A stretch of 10,308 bases of DNA from Cellvibrionales bacterium UBA1963 (GCA_002336035.1 DDED01000096.1:1-10308); one strand, 5' to 3'; counted from the stretch's first letter, positions 1 through 7,073 are shown. Notes: generated by a model from the letters alone, not told the origin. Program-made: numbers and translations.

Positions 1-1335
1 GACTTGAGTAGTAATGGCTTACCCAATCATAATTTTAATGCCACAGGAAGTTTTGCTAGTGCTGTTGCAGCCAATCAAAGAACCTTTTCAATTCCTGTTA
101 ACCCATCGCCGGCTAATATGTTGGCGTCGCTTTCTCAGAGTCATTGGGATGCTGTGATGTTAAACGGCGTGGTGCTCGATTTGTTGTCGGCAGGCTGTTA
201 TAACCCAACCGCTCAAAATTCAGATATTAATGGCAACACCGCTATTGGTTGCCCGGCTACTAACGATTGGTTATTAGATCCGCTGGGTGCTGACTATACT
301 TTTGGTGCCGATGAGCATAATGCACATACTCAGCCGGATGGTACCTACCATTACCATGGTGATCCCGTCGCGTTATGGCGAAGCGATACGATTATTCCAA
401 CCTCAGTGCCTTCGCCAGTAATTGGTTTTGCTGCTGATGGTTACCCTATTTACGGGTCTTATTTTCTTGATGCAGAAACAGCATCGGTTCGCAAGGTGGT
501 CTCTAGCTATCATTTACTTGAGGGTAACCGCCCAGGTCCTAACAACAATGATCCCGGTGGGTCTTATAACGGGACTTATATCGATGACTACCAATATATA
601 GAAAACAGTGGTGATTTAGATCAATGTAATGGCATGGTCATTAACGATCAATACGGATACTACGTGACTGACAGTTATCCTTGGGTGCTGAATTGTTTCA
701 TTGGTAGCGTTGATAATTCTTTCAGCAAGAATGCTGGCGGTGGCGGTGGATTTCCGCACTATGACCGCGATGGAGATGGCGTGCGTAATCGTTTTGATAA
801 CTGTCCGGACAATGCTAACCCTGACCAAAATAATTTCGACGGTGATAATCAAGGTGATGCCTGTGATTATTTATCAATGGATCCAGATGGTGATTTAATT
901 GATAGTATCGGTCTCCTGCATTACGCTGCCCTTTGTCTAACGCCACCGGGCTGTGTTGCGGGTCAAGTCTGCATGAGCGTATGCTATGAGCCGCCACAAG
1001 ACAATTGCCCTAACGTTTCTAATGCCAATCAAATTGATACCGATACTGACGGCCAGGGCGATGCCTGTGATGCCGATATAGATGACGATGGCCGACTCAA
1101 TGAAAATGATGATTTCCCAACAGTATCAGGAGAGTGGATCGATAGCGATGGTGATGGCATAGGGAATAACAGCGACAATTGCCCTGCGGTTGCCAATACA
1201 GGGCAATCGGATACTGACAATGATAATGTAGGCGATGACTGCTCTGCCAATATTCCAGTTTTGAGCCCGCAGGCTATCCTCATGTTAGCCGTCTTGTTGC
1301 TCAGTCTTGGTCTGTGGCGTCGTTACACCGGTTAG
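1..1335 (+). CDS. YHYH-domain protein with thrombospondin type 3 repeats and IPTL-CTERM-like tail (5' partial)
   Basis: A secreted or surface protein of unknown function. The reading frame is open from base 1, and the first visible residues already resemble the interior of a YHYH domain, so the N-terminus and signal peptide lie outside the window; the TTG at base 4 is probably not the start. The YHYH signature is encoded at 346-357 and followed by a second family motif, GFAADGYPIYG, ending at base 456. From about 763 to 1240 there are Asp-rich thrombospondin type 3 repeats of the DxDxDG...DNCP...GDACD kind, which bind calcium in known members. A Cys-rich insert (four Cys, about 931-993) interrupts them. 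The protein ends with IPVLSP (1252-1269), a hydrophobic helix and RRYTG, which resembles the IPTL-CTERM signal processed by exosortase-type enzymes. Gene type is certain; the role is unknown. Confidence 0.85.
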   Translation, partial: DLSSNGLPNHNFNATGSFASAVAANQRTFSIPVNPSPANMLASLSQSHWDAVMLNGVVLDLLSAGCYNPTAQNSDINGNTAIGCPATNDWLLDPLGADYTFGADEHNAHTQPDGTYHYHGDPVALWRSDTIIPTSVPSPVIGFAADGYPIYGSYFLDAETASVRKVVSSYHLLEGNRPGPNNNDPGGSYNGTYIDDYQYIENSGDLDQCNGMVINDQYGYYVTDSYPWVLNCFIGSVDNSFSKNAGGGGGFPHYDRDGDGVRNRFDNCPDNANPDQNNFDGDNQGDACDYLSMDPDGDLIDSIGLLHYAALCLTPPGCVAGQVCMSVCYEPPQDNCPNVSNANQIDTDTDGQGDACDADIDDDGRLNENDDFPTVSGEWIDSDGDGIGNNSDNCPAVANTGQSDTDNDNVGDDCSANIPVLSPQAILMLAVLLLSLGLWRRYTG

Positions 1336-1349
1336 GATAATCCTAAACC
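1330..1349. repeat. Short inverted repeat over the stop codon of the YHYH gene
   Basis: GGTTAGGA and TCCTAAACC flank a three-base centre and pair except for one bulged A. The repeat includes the TAG stop codon. It could end or protect the transcript, but no T-run follows, so it is not called a terminator. Confidence 0.3.
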
Positions 1350-1434
1350 TTAAATCAGTGTAATTGGCTTTTGATAGCGTTGATCCGTGGTATGCCATAA
1401 CCTACGTGTTAAATTCATTCAGCGGTAATTTTTT

Positions 1435-1896
1435 ATGACTGAGCCAAGAGAAAACCTGTTAGAGGCCGATTTCGAATTAGGCTTTACCTATACCCGTTCA
1501 CCTGGCGTTATTATTGGTAAATTTCTAGCGGCCTTGCAACAGCAGCAAATTTATGGCATCCGTGCCAATGATGGTACCGTATTATTTCCTCCCACCGAAT
1601 ACGATCCTCGAACGGCAGAATCACTGCATGATTTTGTTCCGCTTACTGATCTTGGTCGTTTACTGTATTGGACCTGGATTGATCAGCCGCGCGATCACCA
1701 TCAAATTTCTCAGCCATTTGCTTTTGCCATGATTCAGCTGGACGGTGCAGACGTCCCTTTTTTACATCGCATGTTTGCCGATTCAGCTGAACATCTTTCG
1801 GTCGGAATGGCAGTCAAAGTTCAATGGGCTGAGCAGCGACGTGGTGCGATTACAGACATTCACGGTTTTGTTACAGCAGAAGGAGAGCAGTCCTAA
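1435..1896 (+). CDS. Zn-less DUF35 OB-fold protein, probable thiolase/aldolase partner (first copy)
   Basis: A 153-residue DUF35-type protein, first gene of the four-gene operon. DUF35 proteins usually have an N-terminal zinc ribbon and a C-terminal OB fold, and they act as obligate partners of thiolase-fold enzymes. The FPP landmark of the ribbon is visible at residues 51-53, but the protein contains no cysteine at all, so all four zinc ligands are gone. The OB-fold part (about 68-145) has the IQLDGAD segment (100-106), a following FLHR, and VGMAVKVQW (123-131), typical of steroid-type DUF35 domains. The ribosome binding site ahead of the ATG is weak (AGCGG about nine bases upstream). The stop codon overlaps the next start (TAATG). 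The family call is good; a role in side-chain cleavage of an acyl-CoA is inferred from context. Confidence 0.78.
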   Translation: MTEPRENLLEADFELGFTYTRSPGVIIGKFLAALQQQQIYGIRANDGTVLFPPTEYDPRTAESLHDFVPLTDLGRLLYWTWIDQPRDHHQISQPFAFAMIQLDGADVPFLHRMFADSAEHLSVGMAVKVQWAEQRRGAITDIHGFVTAEGEQS

Positions 1897-1898
1897 TG
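1880..1898 (+). promoter_or_regulatory. RBS and TAATG stop-start junction between the two DUF35 genes
   Basis: AAGGAG at 1880-1885 lies ten bases before the ATG at 1896. The TAA of the upstream gene shares its last A with that ATG, an arrangement typical of translational coupling. It fixes the start of the second DUF35 gene. Confidence 0.7.
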
Positions 1899-2444
1899 GA
1901 TATTGATCTCGATCCAATCGAACAATTAGATGCGCCGATTTATCATCGCTATCACGCGACCTCTTCACGAGCCATTACGCCTTTTTTGCATGCAATGAAA
2001 CGTGGTGAATTACTGGGCCACTTATCAACAGCAACGGGTAAGGTGCTTTTTCCGCCATTAGGCGCCTGCCCAGAGAGCGGTCAAGCCACGCATATGCCGG
2101 TCATTTTAAGCGACAGTGGTACCGTACTGGGCTTCACTACCGTGCATTTACCAATACCGGGCAGTAAATTAGTGCCGCCTTTTACGGTGGCAAATATTTT
2201 ATTAGATGGCGCAGATCAAGCCTGCGGTCACTTAATCAGTGAGTGTGAAATTAATGCAGTCGCTATTGGTATGCGCGTCACAGCCGTTTGGCGCGCCAAA
2301 GAAATATGGAATAACTCCCTAGAAAATATTGAATACTTTAGGCCCATTGCAGAGCCATTAGTCGATATTGACGAGTTACAAAAACAGTGCTTAATTAAAG
2401 CCAATCATCGTAAAAAATCTGCACAAGGAGATCAAGATGCGTGA
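1896..2444 (+). CDS. DUF35 OB-fold protein with degenerate zinc ribbon (second copy)
   Basis: A 182-residue DUF35-family protein, longer than and clearly diverged from its upstream neighbour. Residues 18-32 form the N-terminal helix segment, followed by the ribbon position GKVLFPPLGACPESG (48-62). Only one ligand-like Cys (C58) remains, so the site should not bind zinc in the normal way. The OB fold (about 68-135) carries VLGFTTVHLPIP and ILLDGADQACGHL (101-113), then AIGMRVTAVW (123-132), all close to the pattern seen in steroid-pathway DUF35 proteins. A basic C-terminal tail follows. Its last eight bases overlap the next gene, so equimolar production with the thiolase-like protein is likely. 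It may pair with one of the two downstream thiolase-fold proteins; which one cannot be read from the sequence. Confidence 0.8.
   Translation: MDIDLDPIEQLDAPIYHRYHATSSRAITPFLHAMKRGELLGHLSTATGKVLFPPLGACPESGQATHMPVILSDSGTVLGFTTVHLPIPGSKLVPPFTVANILLDGADQACGHLISECEINAVAIGMRVTAVWRAKEIWNNSLENIEYFRPIAEPLVDIDELQKQCLIKANHRKKSAQGDQDA
2425..2439 (+). promoter_or_regulatory. Strong RBS fixing the start of the first thiolase-like gene
   Basis: AAGGAG at 2425-2430 with a six-base spacer to the ATG at 2437. The site lies inside the end of the preceding gene, and the two frames overlap by eight bases (2437-2444). Confidence 0.75.
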
Positions 2445-3498
2445 AGTCGCTATTGTAGCTTATGCGCAATCACCTCAAGTGAGGCAAGAAAAAGTTTTAA
2501 ATGAAGTTGAGATATTAATGCCAGTGATTGAAGAAGCCTTGGCCGAGGCAGCCATGACCATGGACGATATTGATTTTGTCTGTTCGGGTTCCTGTGACTA
2601 TATTGCGGGTGGTGCTTTTTCCTTTGTTAGCGCAGTCGATGCCTTGGGTGCTACCCCGTCAAAAATGGAGTCTCATGTCGAAATGGATGCGGCGTGGGCT
2701 TTGTATGAATCATGGTTGAAAATTCAAACCGGAGAAATTAGTAGCGCATTAATTTATGGCTTTGGCAAGTCGTCAGTCGGCGAATTACCAGACGTGATGT
2801 CACAGCAATGCGATCCCTATTATTTAGCGCCCTTATGGCCTGACAGTATTTCTTTGGCGGGCATACAAGCCAGCGCCTTGTTGGCAACAGGTCGTTACAC
2901 TGAGCGAGACTTTGCAGATGTGGTGGTTGAGAGTCGTCGTAAAGCAAAAACCAACCCTAATGCCCAATTATCGGGTGATGTCAGTGCGGACCATTTAATC
3001 GAGGCACCTTACATTGCTTCGCCACTTCGCCGTCATGATTGTTGTCCCATCACTGATGGAGCTTCTGTATTGATAATCACAGACAAGTCTGCGTTACCTA
3101 AAGCTAAAACTAAGCCAGTGTATATTCGAGGTATTGATCATCGTATGGAGGCCCATCAACTCGGCATTCGAACGTTGTCGGAGTCAAAATCTTCAACCTT
3201 GGCTTTGGCTAACGCTAAAGATCAAGCGGGCATAGAGCAGTTTGATCTTGCTGAGTTATATGCCCCATTTAGTCCACAAACATTAATTTTAAAGGACGCC
3301 TTGGCATTGAATGATAAGGTTGATATTAATCCTTCTGGCGGTCCATTAGCGGGTCACATTATGATGTCGGCAGGACTCGACCGTTTTGGTATGAGTTTCA
3401 GAGCGCTGCAATCCAGTACCGTAAAGACCGCTTTAGCGCACGCAACGTCAGGTCCGTGCTTACAGCATAATATGATCGCAATTTTGGAGGCTGGTTGA
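2437..3498 (+). CDS. Thiolase-fold protein (SCP-x/Ltp-like), nucleophile Cys replaced, likely CoA-side-chain lyase subunit
   Basis: A 353-residue member of the thiolase superfamily, nearer to the SCP-x/lipid-transfer group than to classical thiolases (about 390-400 residues). At the position of the usual acylated Cys it reads VEMDAAWALYESW, so Asp84 or a neighbour stands where Cys is expected. The GHP-type histidine is kept as His307 in NPSGGPLAGHIMMSAG, and a late Cys341 is kept in TSGPCLQHN. The segment aligned with the NEAFA motif reads ELYAPFS (residues 273-279), with a Tyr. Loss of the nucleophile argues against Claisen thiolysis. Retro-aldol cleavage, as in the Ltp2-DUF35 steroid side-chain aldolase, is a reasonable alternative. 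The gene overlaps the DUF35 gene before it and is one base from the next thiolase-like gene. The substrate is unknown; a steroid-type acyl-CoA is inferred. Confidence 0.8.
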   Translation: MREVAIVAYAQSPQVRQEKVLNEVEILMPVIEEALAEAAMTMDDIDFVCSGSCDYIAGGAFSFVSAVDALGATPSKMESHVEMDAAWALYESWLKIQTGEISSALIYGFGKSSVGELPDVMSQQCDPYYLAPLWPDSISLAGIQASALLATGRYTERDFADVVVESRRKAKTNPNAQLSGDVSADHLIEAPYIASPLRRHDCCPITDGASVLIITDKSALPKAKTKPVYIRGIDHRMEAHQLGIRTLSESKSSTLALANAKDQAGIEQFDLAELYAPFSPQTLILKDALALNDKVDINPSGGPLAGHIMMSAGLDRFGMSFRALQSSTVKTALAHATSGPCLQHNMIAILEAG

Positions 3499-3502
3499 TA
3501 TG
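3486..3502 (+). promoter_or_regulatory. RBS of the second thiolase-like gene
   Basis: GGAGG at 3486-3490 lies nine bases before the ATG at 3500, inside the end of the upstream gene, whose TGA stop is at 3496-3498. Confidence 0.65.
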
Positions 3503-4666
3503 TCAAATCATCGAGTGGCTATTTGTGGCATAGGCCAAACTGAACGATACCGAACTAAACTGACTTGCTCACTGGCCGGCTTAGTTCGCGAAGCGGCGTT
3601 AAATGCTTTAGCGGATGCTGGCTGTGACTGGTCGGATATTGATGCCTTAATCATTGGTAAAGCCCCGGATATGTTTGAAGGCGTAGTGATGCCCGAAGCC
3701 TATTTGGCAGAAGCCCTTGGCGGTGTTAATAAGCCGGTAATACGTGTTCACACAGCGGGCAGTGTGGGTGGTTCTACCGCTATCGTTGCGGCTAATCACA
3801 TCAAATCTGGATTATTTAAACGAGTATTGACGGTTGCCTTTGAAAAGCAAAGTGAATCGAACGCGCATTGGGCATTGTCACCTTCTATGCCGTTTCGACC
3901 GCATTTTAATTCAGGTGCAGGCGGCATGTTTGCGCCAGTGATTCGTGAATACATGCGCCGCAGTGGCGCACCTGAAGATGCCGGCTGTTATGTGGCGGTA
4001 AAGGATCGCGTGCATGCTTTAAATAATCCACATGCGCATTTGCATTTGCCTGACATAGACCTCGATACGGTAAAGAATAGCCCGATGCTCTGGGAGCCAA
4101 CACGATTTTTAGAGAGTTGCCCATCGTCTGATGGTGCTTGCGCAATGGTGTTAGCTGCAGAGAGTCATGCTGATACTTCTGCACATAAACCCGCTTGGGT
4201 GCATGCTATGGCAATGCGTTCTGAGCCATCCTTTTACCCTTGGCGTGAAGAAGTTAACCCTGAGGCGAGTAGGGCTTGCGCCAAGGATTTATACGCGCAG
4301 GCGGGTATTACTAAACCGCGTGAAGAGTTAGATCTGGCTGAAGTATACGTACCCTTTTCATGGTTTGAACCCATTTGGTTAGAAAGTTTAGGCTTCGCTG
4401 AGTCAGGTCAAGGTTGGCGCTTAACCCTTGAGGGGGCAACCTCACGAGATCAAGGTGGTGATATTCCTTGGAATTGTTCGGGTGGCGTATTGTCATCAAA
4501 TCCGATAGGCGCATCAGGCATGATTCGTTTTGCAGAAGCGGCTTTGCAAGTAAGGGGCATGGCGAATAAGCGTCAGGTTGATGGGGCGAAAAGAGCCCTA
4601 GGTCATGCCTATGGTGGCCACAGTCAGTTTTTTGCGATGTGGATTGTTGGTGCCGAGAAGCCCTAG
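3500..4666 (+). CDS. Thiolase-fold protein lacking all three classical catalytic residues
   Basis: A 388-residue thiolase-superfamily protein and the last gene of the operon. The N-terminal core begins RVAICGIGQTERYR. At the nucleophile loop it reads VHTAGSVGGSTA (residues 83-94), placing Ser87 rather than Cys at the active position. The GHP histidine box reads SGGVLSSNPIGASG (327-340), with Asn334 in place of His. The C-terminal CxGGG box reads GHAYGGHSQFF (368-378) without Cys. It still has the fold landmarks SSDGACAMVLA (209-219) and AEVYVPFSWFE (280-290), the latter again with Tyr in place of the HNEAFA pattern. It could be the catalytic half of an aldolase with a remodelled site or a structural partner of the 2437-3498 protein. 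The tandem order with two DUF35 genes suggests a mixed complex. It ends 96 bases before the convergent molybdoenzyme gene. Confidence 0.8.
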   Translation: MSNHRVAICGIGQTERYRTKLTCSLAGLVREAALNALADAGCDWSDIDALIIGKAPDMFEGVVMPEAYLAEALGGVNKPVIRVHTAGSVGGSTAIVAANHIKSGLFKRVLTVAFEKQSESNAHWALSPSMPFRPHFNSGAGGMFAPVIREYMRRSGAPEDAGCYVAVKDRVHALNNPHAHLHLPDIDLDTVKNSPMLWEPTRFLESCPSSDGACAMVLAAESHADTSAHKPAWVHAMAMRSEPSFYPWREEVNPEASRACAKDLYAQAGITKPREELDLAEVYVPFSWFEPIWLESLGFAESGQGWRLTLEGATSRDQGGDIPWNCSGGVLSSNPIGASGMIRFAEAALQVRGMANKRQVDGAKRALGHAYGGHSQFFAMWIVGAEKP

Positions 4667-4762
4667 TTAATAGTCAACTGACGGTGAATATTTCTTAAAC
4701 ACGGCCGATCATCGACACTGACTTGGTGACTGAATCTTCCGTCAAACGCAAAGAGCGTCTTT

Positions 4763-6937
4763 TCAGCTGGCGCTTGCCAACCGATCAGATTTTTCAATGT
4801 CGACCAAAATGCCCGTAAGGTGAGACATGCCCGATAGCTTTTCGATATTATTATAACCGTCACCGGCTAAGTAATTTGAGTTAACCCCTGGATGAAGTTT
4901 TGCATGACTCAGACCGTCAGCTTTTTCGTGTCCCCAGCATTGAGGAATCGCAAGAGTGCCAGGCATCATTTCAGCGGTGATTTTTATGGGTATATGAATT
5001 TCACCGAAATCTGAATTAACTTTAGCCCAATCGTTTTCAGTCAATTGGGCCTTGGCTGCATCCTCAGGGTTTAAATAGGCAAAGTTGGTGTCTATTTTAA
5101 CAAGCGCTTCACAATTGGCTGAACCACTGTTCATACGACGAATTTCACGCTTACCAATCAGCTTTAAGCGACCAAGATTATTAATTTCTTGCTGAAAGCT
5201 TGTTTCAGTTTGTTGATTAAATGTATCGATAAACGCTTGTGGGGCGAGATCAACCAAACCGTCATCGGTCAGCACACGATCGGTGCCTAAGAAATTATCA
5301 CCATTATTTTCATCAAGTAAAAAACCGTCAGGATGGTCTTTAATCATGGCTTTTAAATTGGGCATTTTTGCCTGCTTTAACATGCCATCAATTAACATTT
5401 CGGGAACTTTAATCCATTTCCCAAATCGGCCATAGGCAAATCTAGCGGCCATTTTTAGCGCAACGCTTAAAACAGGGTTGCCCATAATATTTTGTCCGAG
5501 CTTGTCGGCGAGACGAGTATAGATCCACCATTCATGCCTCACGCCAACGGGCGGCACTAAAACGGGACCACTAGCATAAAGGTAGGGTTTAGGCGTGCAG
5601 GCGACAAACGACTGCAGCGCATAGGGCATGCCTGAACGCTCTAACCATGTTGTAGCGGGAAGAATATAGTCTGCTAAATTGCCGGTCTCATTTCGGAACC
5701 AATCGATACAAATCAGTAAATCAAGTTTTTCCATCGCTTGCTCAAGTCGGCCATTGGGTGTGCCGCAGGCCAGAAGAGGATTTGACGCTTCGACAATCAT
5801 GGCCGCCACTTCGCCATCAAGAATGTCGTCGGCGACCATGCCTGCGGGTTGCTGGCCGCTGACGGTAGGCAGATCGTCTTTGCGATGGTAGCCTAATGAC
5901 ATTTGCGGATCATCTTTGGCGATCGCAGCAAAATCGATCAGGCCCTCTCCGATTAAATTGCCGCCTTTGCGGTCAAAGTTACCGGTAATGGCAGCAATCG
6001 ATTCAAGTAACCAATAACAAAGCGTACCATGGCGGCCTTGATTGACTCCTGTGGCCATATTCAATGCCGCTGATGGAGCGTCTATATAAGCACCGAGTAA
6101 GTCGTTGAATGTCTTTACCGATATACCAGTGACTTTTGCCTGTCGCTCGGCAGTCCAAGCGCCCACGGTTTCTTTAAGTTGATCGAAATTTTTCATGTGC
6201 TTTTCTACGCGGTCGGTGATCACTGCGTTACGCTGAATCACCCCATTACAAAATGCCGCCAAGAAATAAACGTCAGTATCGGGACGAATAAATACGTGTT
6301 CGCCAGCCAGAGCCGTTTCAACTTTACGTGGATTCACGACAATCATTCTGCCACCGCGTTTGACAATGTCTGAGAGCCGCTGATGCGCCTTAGGTAAATG
6401 GTATAAAGTGGTGCCAGAGACCACTGGATTGGCGCCAAGAATCATCATGAAGTCGGTGTGGTCAACATCGGGGTAAGCCAGTCGCATGGGTGAACCATAC
6501 ATGTCACCATTGACTCGAAATTTGTTCATCGTATCGCAAGTGCCGGTGCCGTACATTCTATTCGAGCCAAGTCCGGCAAAAAAGGAGCCGCGAAAAATAG
6601 GGGCCACCAGGTTAGCTCCACCCGGGGCGCCAACAAAGTGAGCAATGGATTGTGCTCCTCGCTCTTTTTTGATTTGTTTTAATTTTATAGCGATTTCGTT
6701 AATCGCTTGGTCCCAACTGATGGCGTGCCATTGATCACCCACGCGTTTTAACGGTTCAGTGACACGGTCGGGGCTGTGCTGTATCGAGCCAAAGCGTTTG
6801 CCCTTGACACACAGATGACCGCGACTCACAACGTGATCTTTATTGGCACGAATATCGGTGACCTTGTTGTCTTCAACATCGACTTCAAGACCACAGGTCG
6901 CTTCACATATCACGCAAAAGGTTTTCTTTGTTTCCAT
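4763..6937 (-). CDS. Cytoplasmic molybdopterin oxidoreductase with [4Fe-4S] cluster (DMSO reductase/formate dehydrogenase superfamily)
   Basis: A 724-residue molybdopterin-dependent oxidoreductase. The start is the ATG at 6937, preceded six bases upstream by AAGGTG; an earlier in-frame ATG at 7063 would add 42 residues with no family character. The N-terminus holds C8-x2-C11-x3-C15-x27-C43, the [4Fe-4S] ligands, followed by the conserved Lys45. Cys134, in GTGTCDTMNK, sits at the expected molybdenum-ligand position. Other landmarks are ILGANPVVSG, IVVNPRKVETA, FIRPDTDVYF and NETGNLADYILPATTW. The last 120 or so residues form the molydopterin-dinucleotide-binding domain. There is no twin-arginine signal, so it should act in the cytoplasm. 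No iron-sulfur or membrane partner subunit is encoded nearby. The substrate is not evident; proximity to CoA-side-chain genes hints at hydroxylation or reduction in the same pathway, which is inference. Confidence 0.88.
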   Translation of the reverse strand: METKKTFCVICEATCGLEVDVEDNKVTDIRANKDHVVSRGHLCVKGKRFGSIQHSPDRVTEPLKRVGDQWHAISWDQAINEIAIKLKQIKKERGAQSIAHFVGAPGGANLVAPIFRGSFFAGLGSNRMYGTGTCDTMNKFRVNGDMYGSPMRLAYPDVDHTDFMMILGANPVVSGTTLYHLPKAHQRLSDIVKRGGRMIVVNPRKVETALAGEHVFIRPDTDVYFLAAFCNGVIQRNAVITDRVEKHMKNFDQLKETVGAWTAERQAKVTGISVKTFNDLLGAYIDAPSAALNMATGVNQGRHGTLCYWLLESIAAITGNFDRKGGNLIGEGLIDFAAIAKDDPQMSLGYHRKDDLPTVSGQQPAGMVADDILDGEVAAMIVEASNPLLACGTPNGRLEQAMEKLDLLICIDWFRNETGNLADYILPATTWLERSGMPYALQSFVACTPKPYLYASGPVLVPPVGVRHEWWIYTRLADKLGQNIMGNPVLSVALKMAARFAYGRFGKWIKVPEMLIDGMLKQAKMPNLKAMIKDHPDGFLLDENNGDNFLGTDRVLTDDGLVDLAPQAFIDTFNQQTETSFQQEINNLGRLKLIGKREIRRMNSGSANCEALVKIDTNFAYLNPEDAAKAQLTENDWAKVNSDFGEIHIPIKITAEMMPGTLAIPQCWGHEKADGLSHAKLHPGVNSNYLAGDGYNNIEKLSGMSHLTGILVDIEKSDRLASAS

Positions 6938-6943
6938 GCTTTT

Positions 6944-6949
6944 CACCTT
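6944..6949 (-). promoter_or_regulatory. RBS deciding the molybdoenzyme start
   Basis: Read on the minus strand this is AAGGTG, six bases before the ATG at 6937. It supports the shorter 724-residue product over the upstream ATG at 7063. Confidence 0.65.
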
Positions 6950-6971
6950 GGTTATTCTTATTGTGGTATTG

Positions 6972-6993
6972 ATGGCTGTAATATTATAGCCAT
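6972..6993. promoter_or_regulatory. Near-perfect 22-bp palindrome, candidate operator
   Basis: The halves ATGGCTGTAAT and ATTATAGCCAT are reverse complements except for one position. The palindrome covers the predicted -10 box and probable transcription start of the molybdoenzyme gene, a placement typical of a dimeric repressor site. The regulator is not in the window. Confidence 0.5.
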
Positions 6994-7012
6994 TTTCAAT
7001 GATTGTTATCCA
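6983..7012 (-). promoter_or_regulatory. Predicted sigma-70 promoter of the molybdoenzyme gene
   Basis: On the minus strand a perfect TATAAT (6988 to 6983) lies 18 bases after TGGATA (7012 to 7007), a four-of-six match to TTGACA. Transcription would begin near 6976, giving a leader of about 40 bases. The -10 box lies within the 22-bp palindrome at 6972-6993. Confidence 0.45.
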
Positions 7013-7019
7013 GTCCTTG

Positions 7020-7073
7020 GGGATTGAATCCCAGCCGTTAGCCGGTGCTTTAAACGCTCCCATTGCTGGGATT
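7020..7073. repeat. Cluster of GGGATT/AATCCC inverted repeats upstream of the molybdoenzyme promoter
   Basis: GGGATT (7020-7025) and AATCCC (7027-7032) form a tight inverted repeat around one base. The longer AATCCCAGC (7027-7035) is repeated as its exact reverse complement GCTGGGATT at 7065-7073, with 29 bases between. On the minus strand this could fold in the tail of the SDR transcript, or it could be paired protein-binding sites. No T-run follows on either side, so it is not a typical terminator. Confidence 0.4.

Noticed and set aside
616..1283. Long antisense and alternate-frame openings across the thrombospondin-repeat region
   Set aside because: They are by-products of the repetitive GAT/GAC codons of the Asp-rich repeats; their translations show no domain character.
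1371..1401. TTGATA...CATAAC as a promoter for the four-gene operon
   Set aside because: The spacing is 19 bases and the -10 match is only four of six; the operon may be read from a site I cannot identify.
4746..4763. ACGC-AAAGA-GCGT hairpin followed by a short T-run between the convergent genes, as a terminator
   Set aside because: The stem is only four base pairs and the T-run is short and interrupted, so it is too weak to call.
6938..7063. Extended N-terminus of the molybdoenzyme from an ATG at 7063
   Set aside because: The extra 42 residues have no family character, run through the palindrome and predicted promoter, and the ATG at 6937 has a well-placed AAGGTG.
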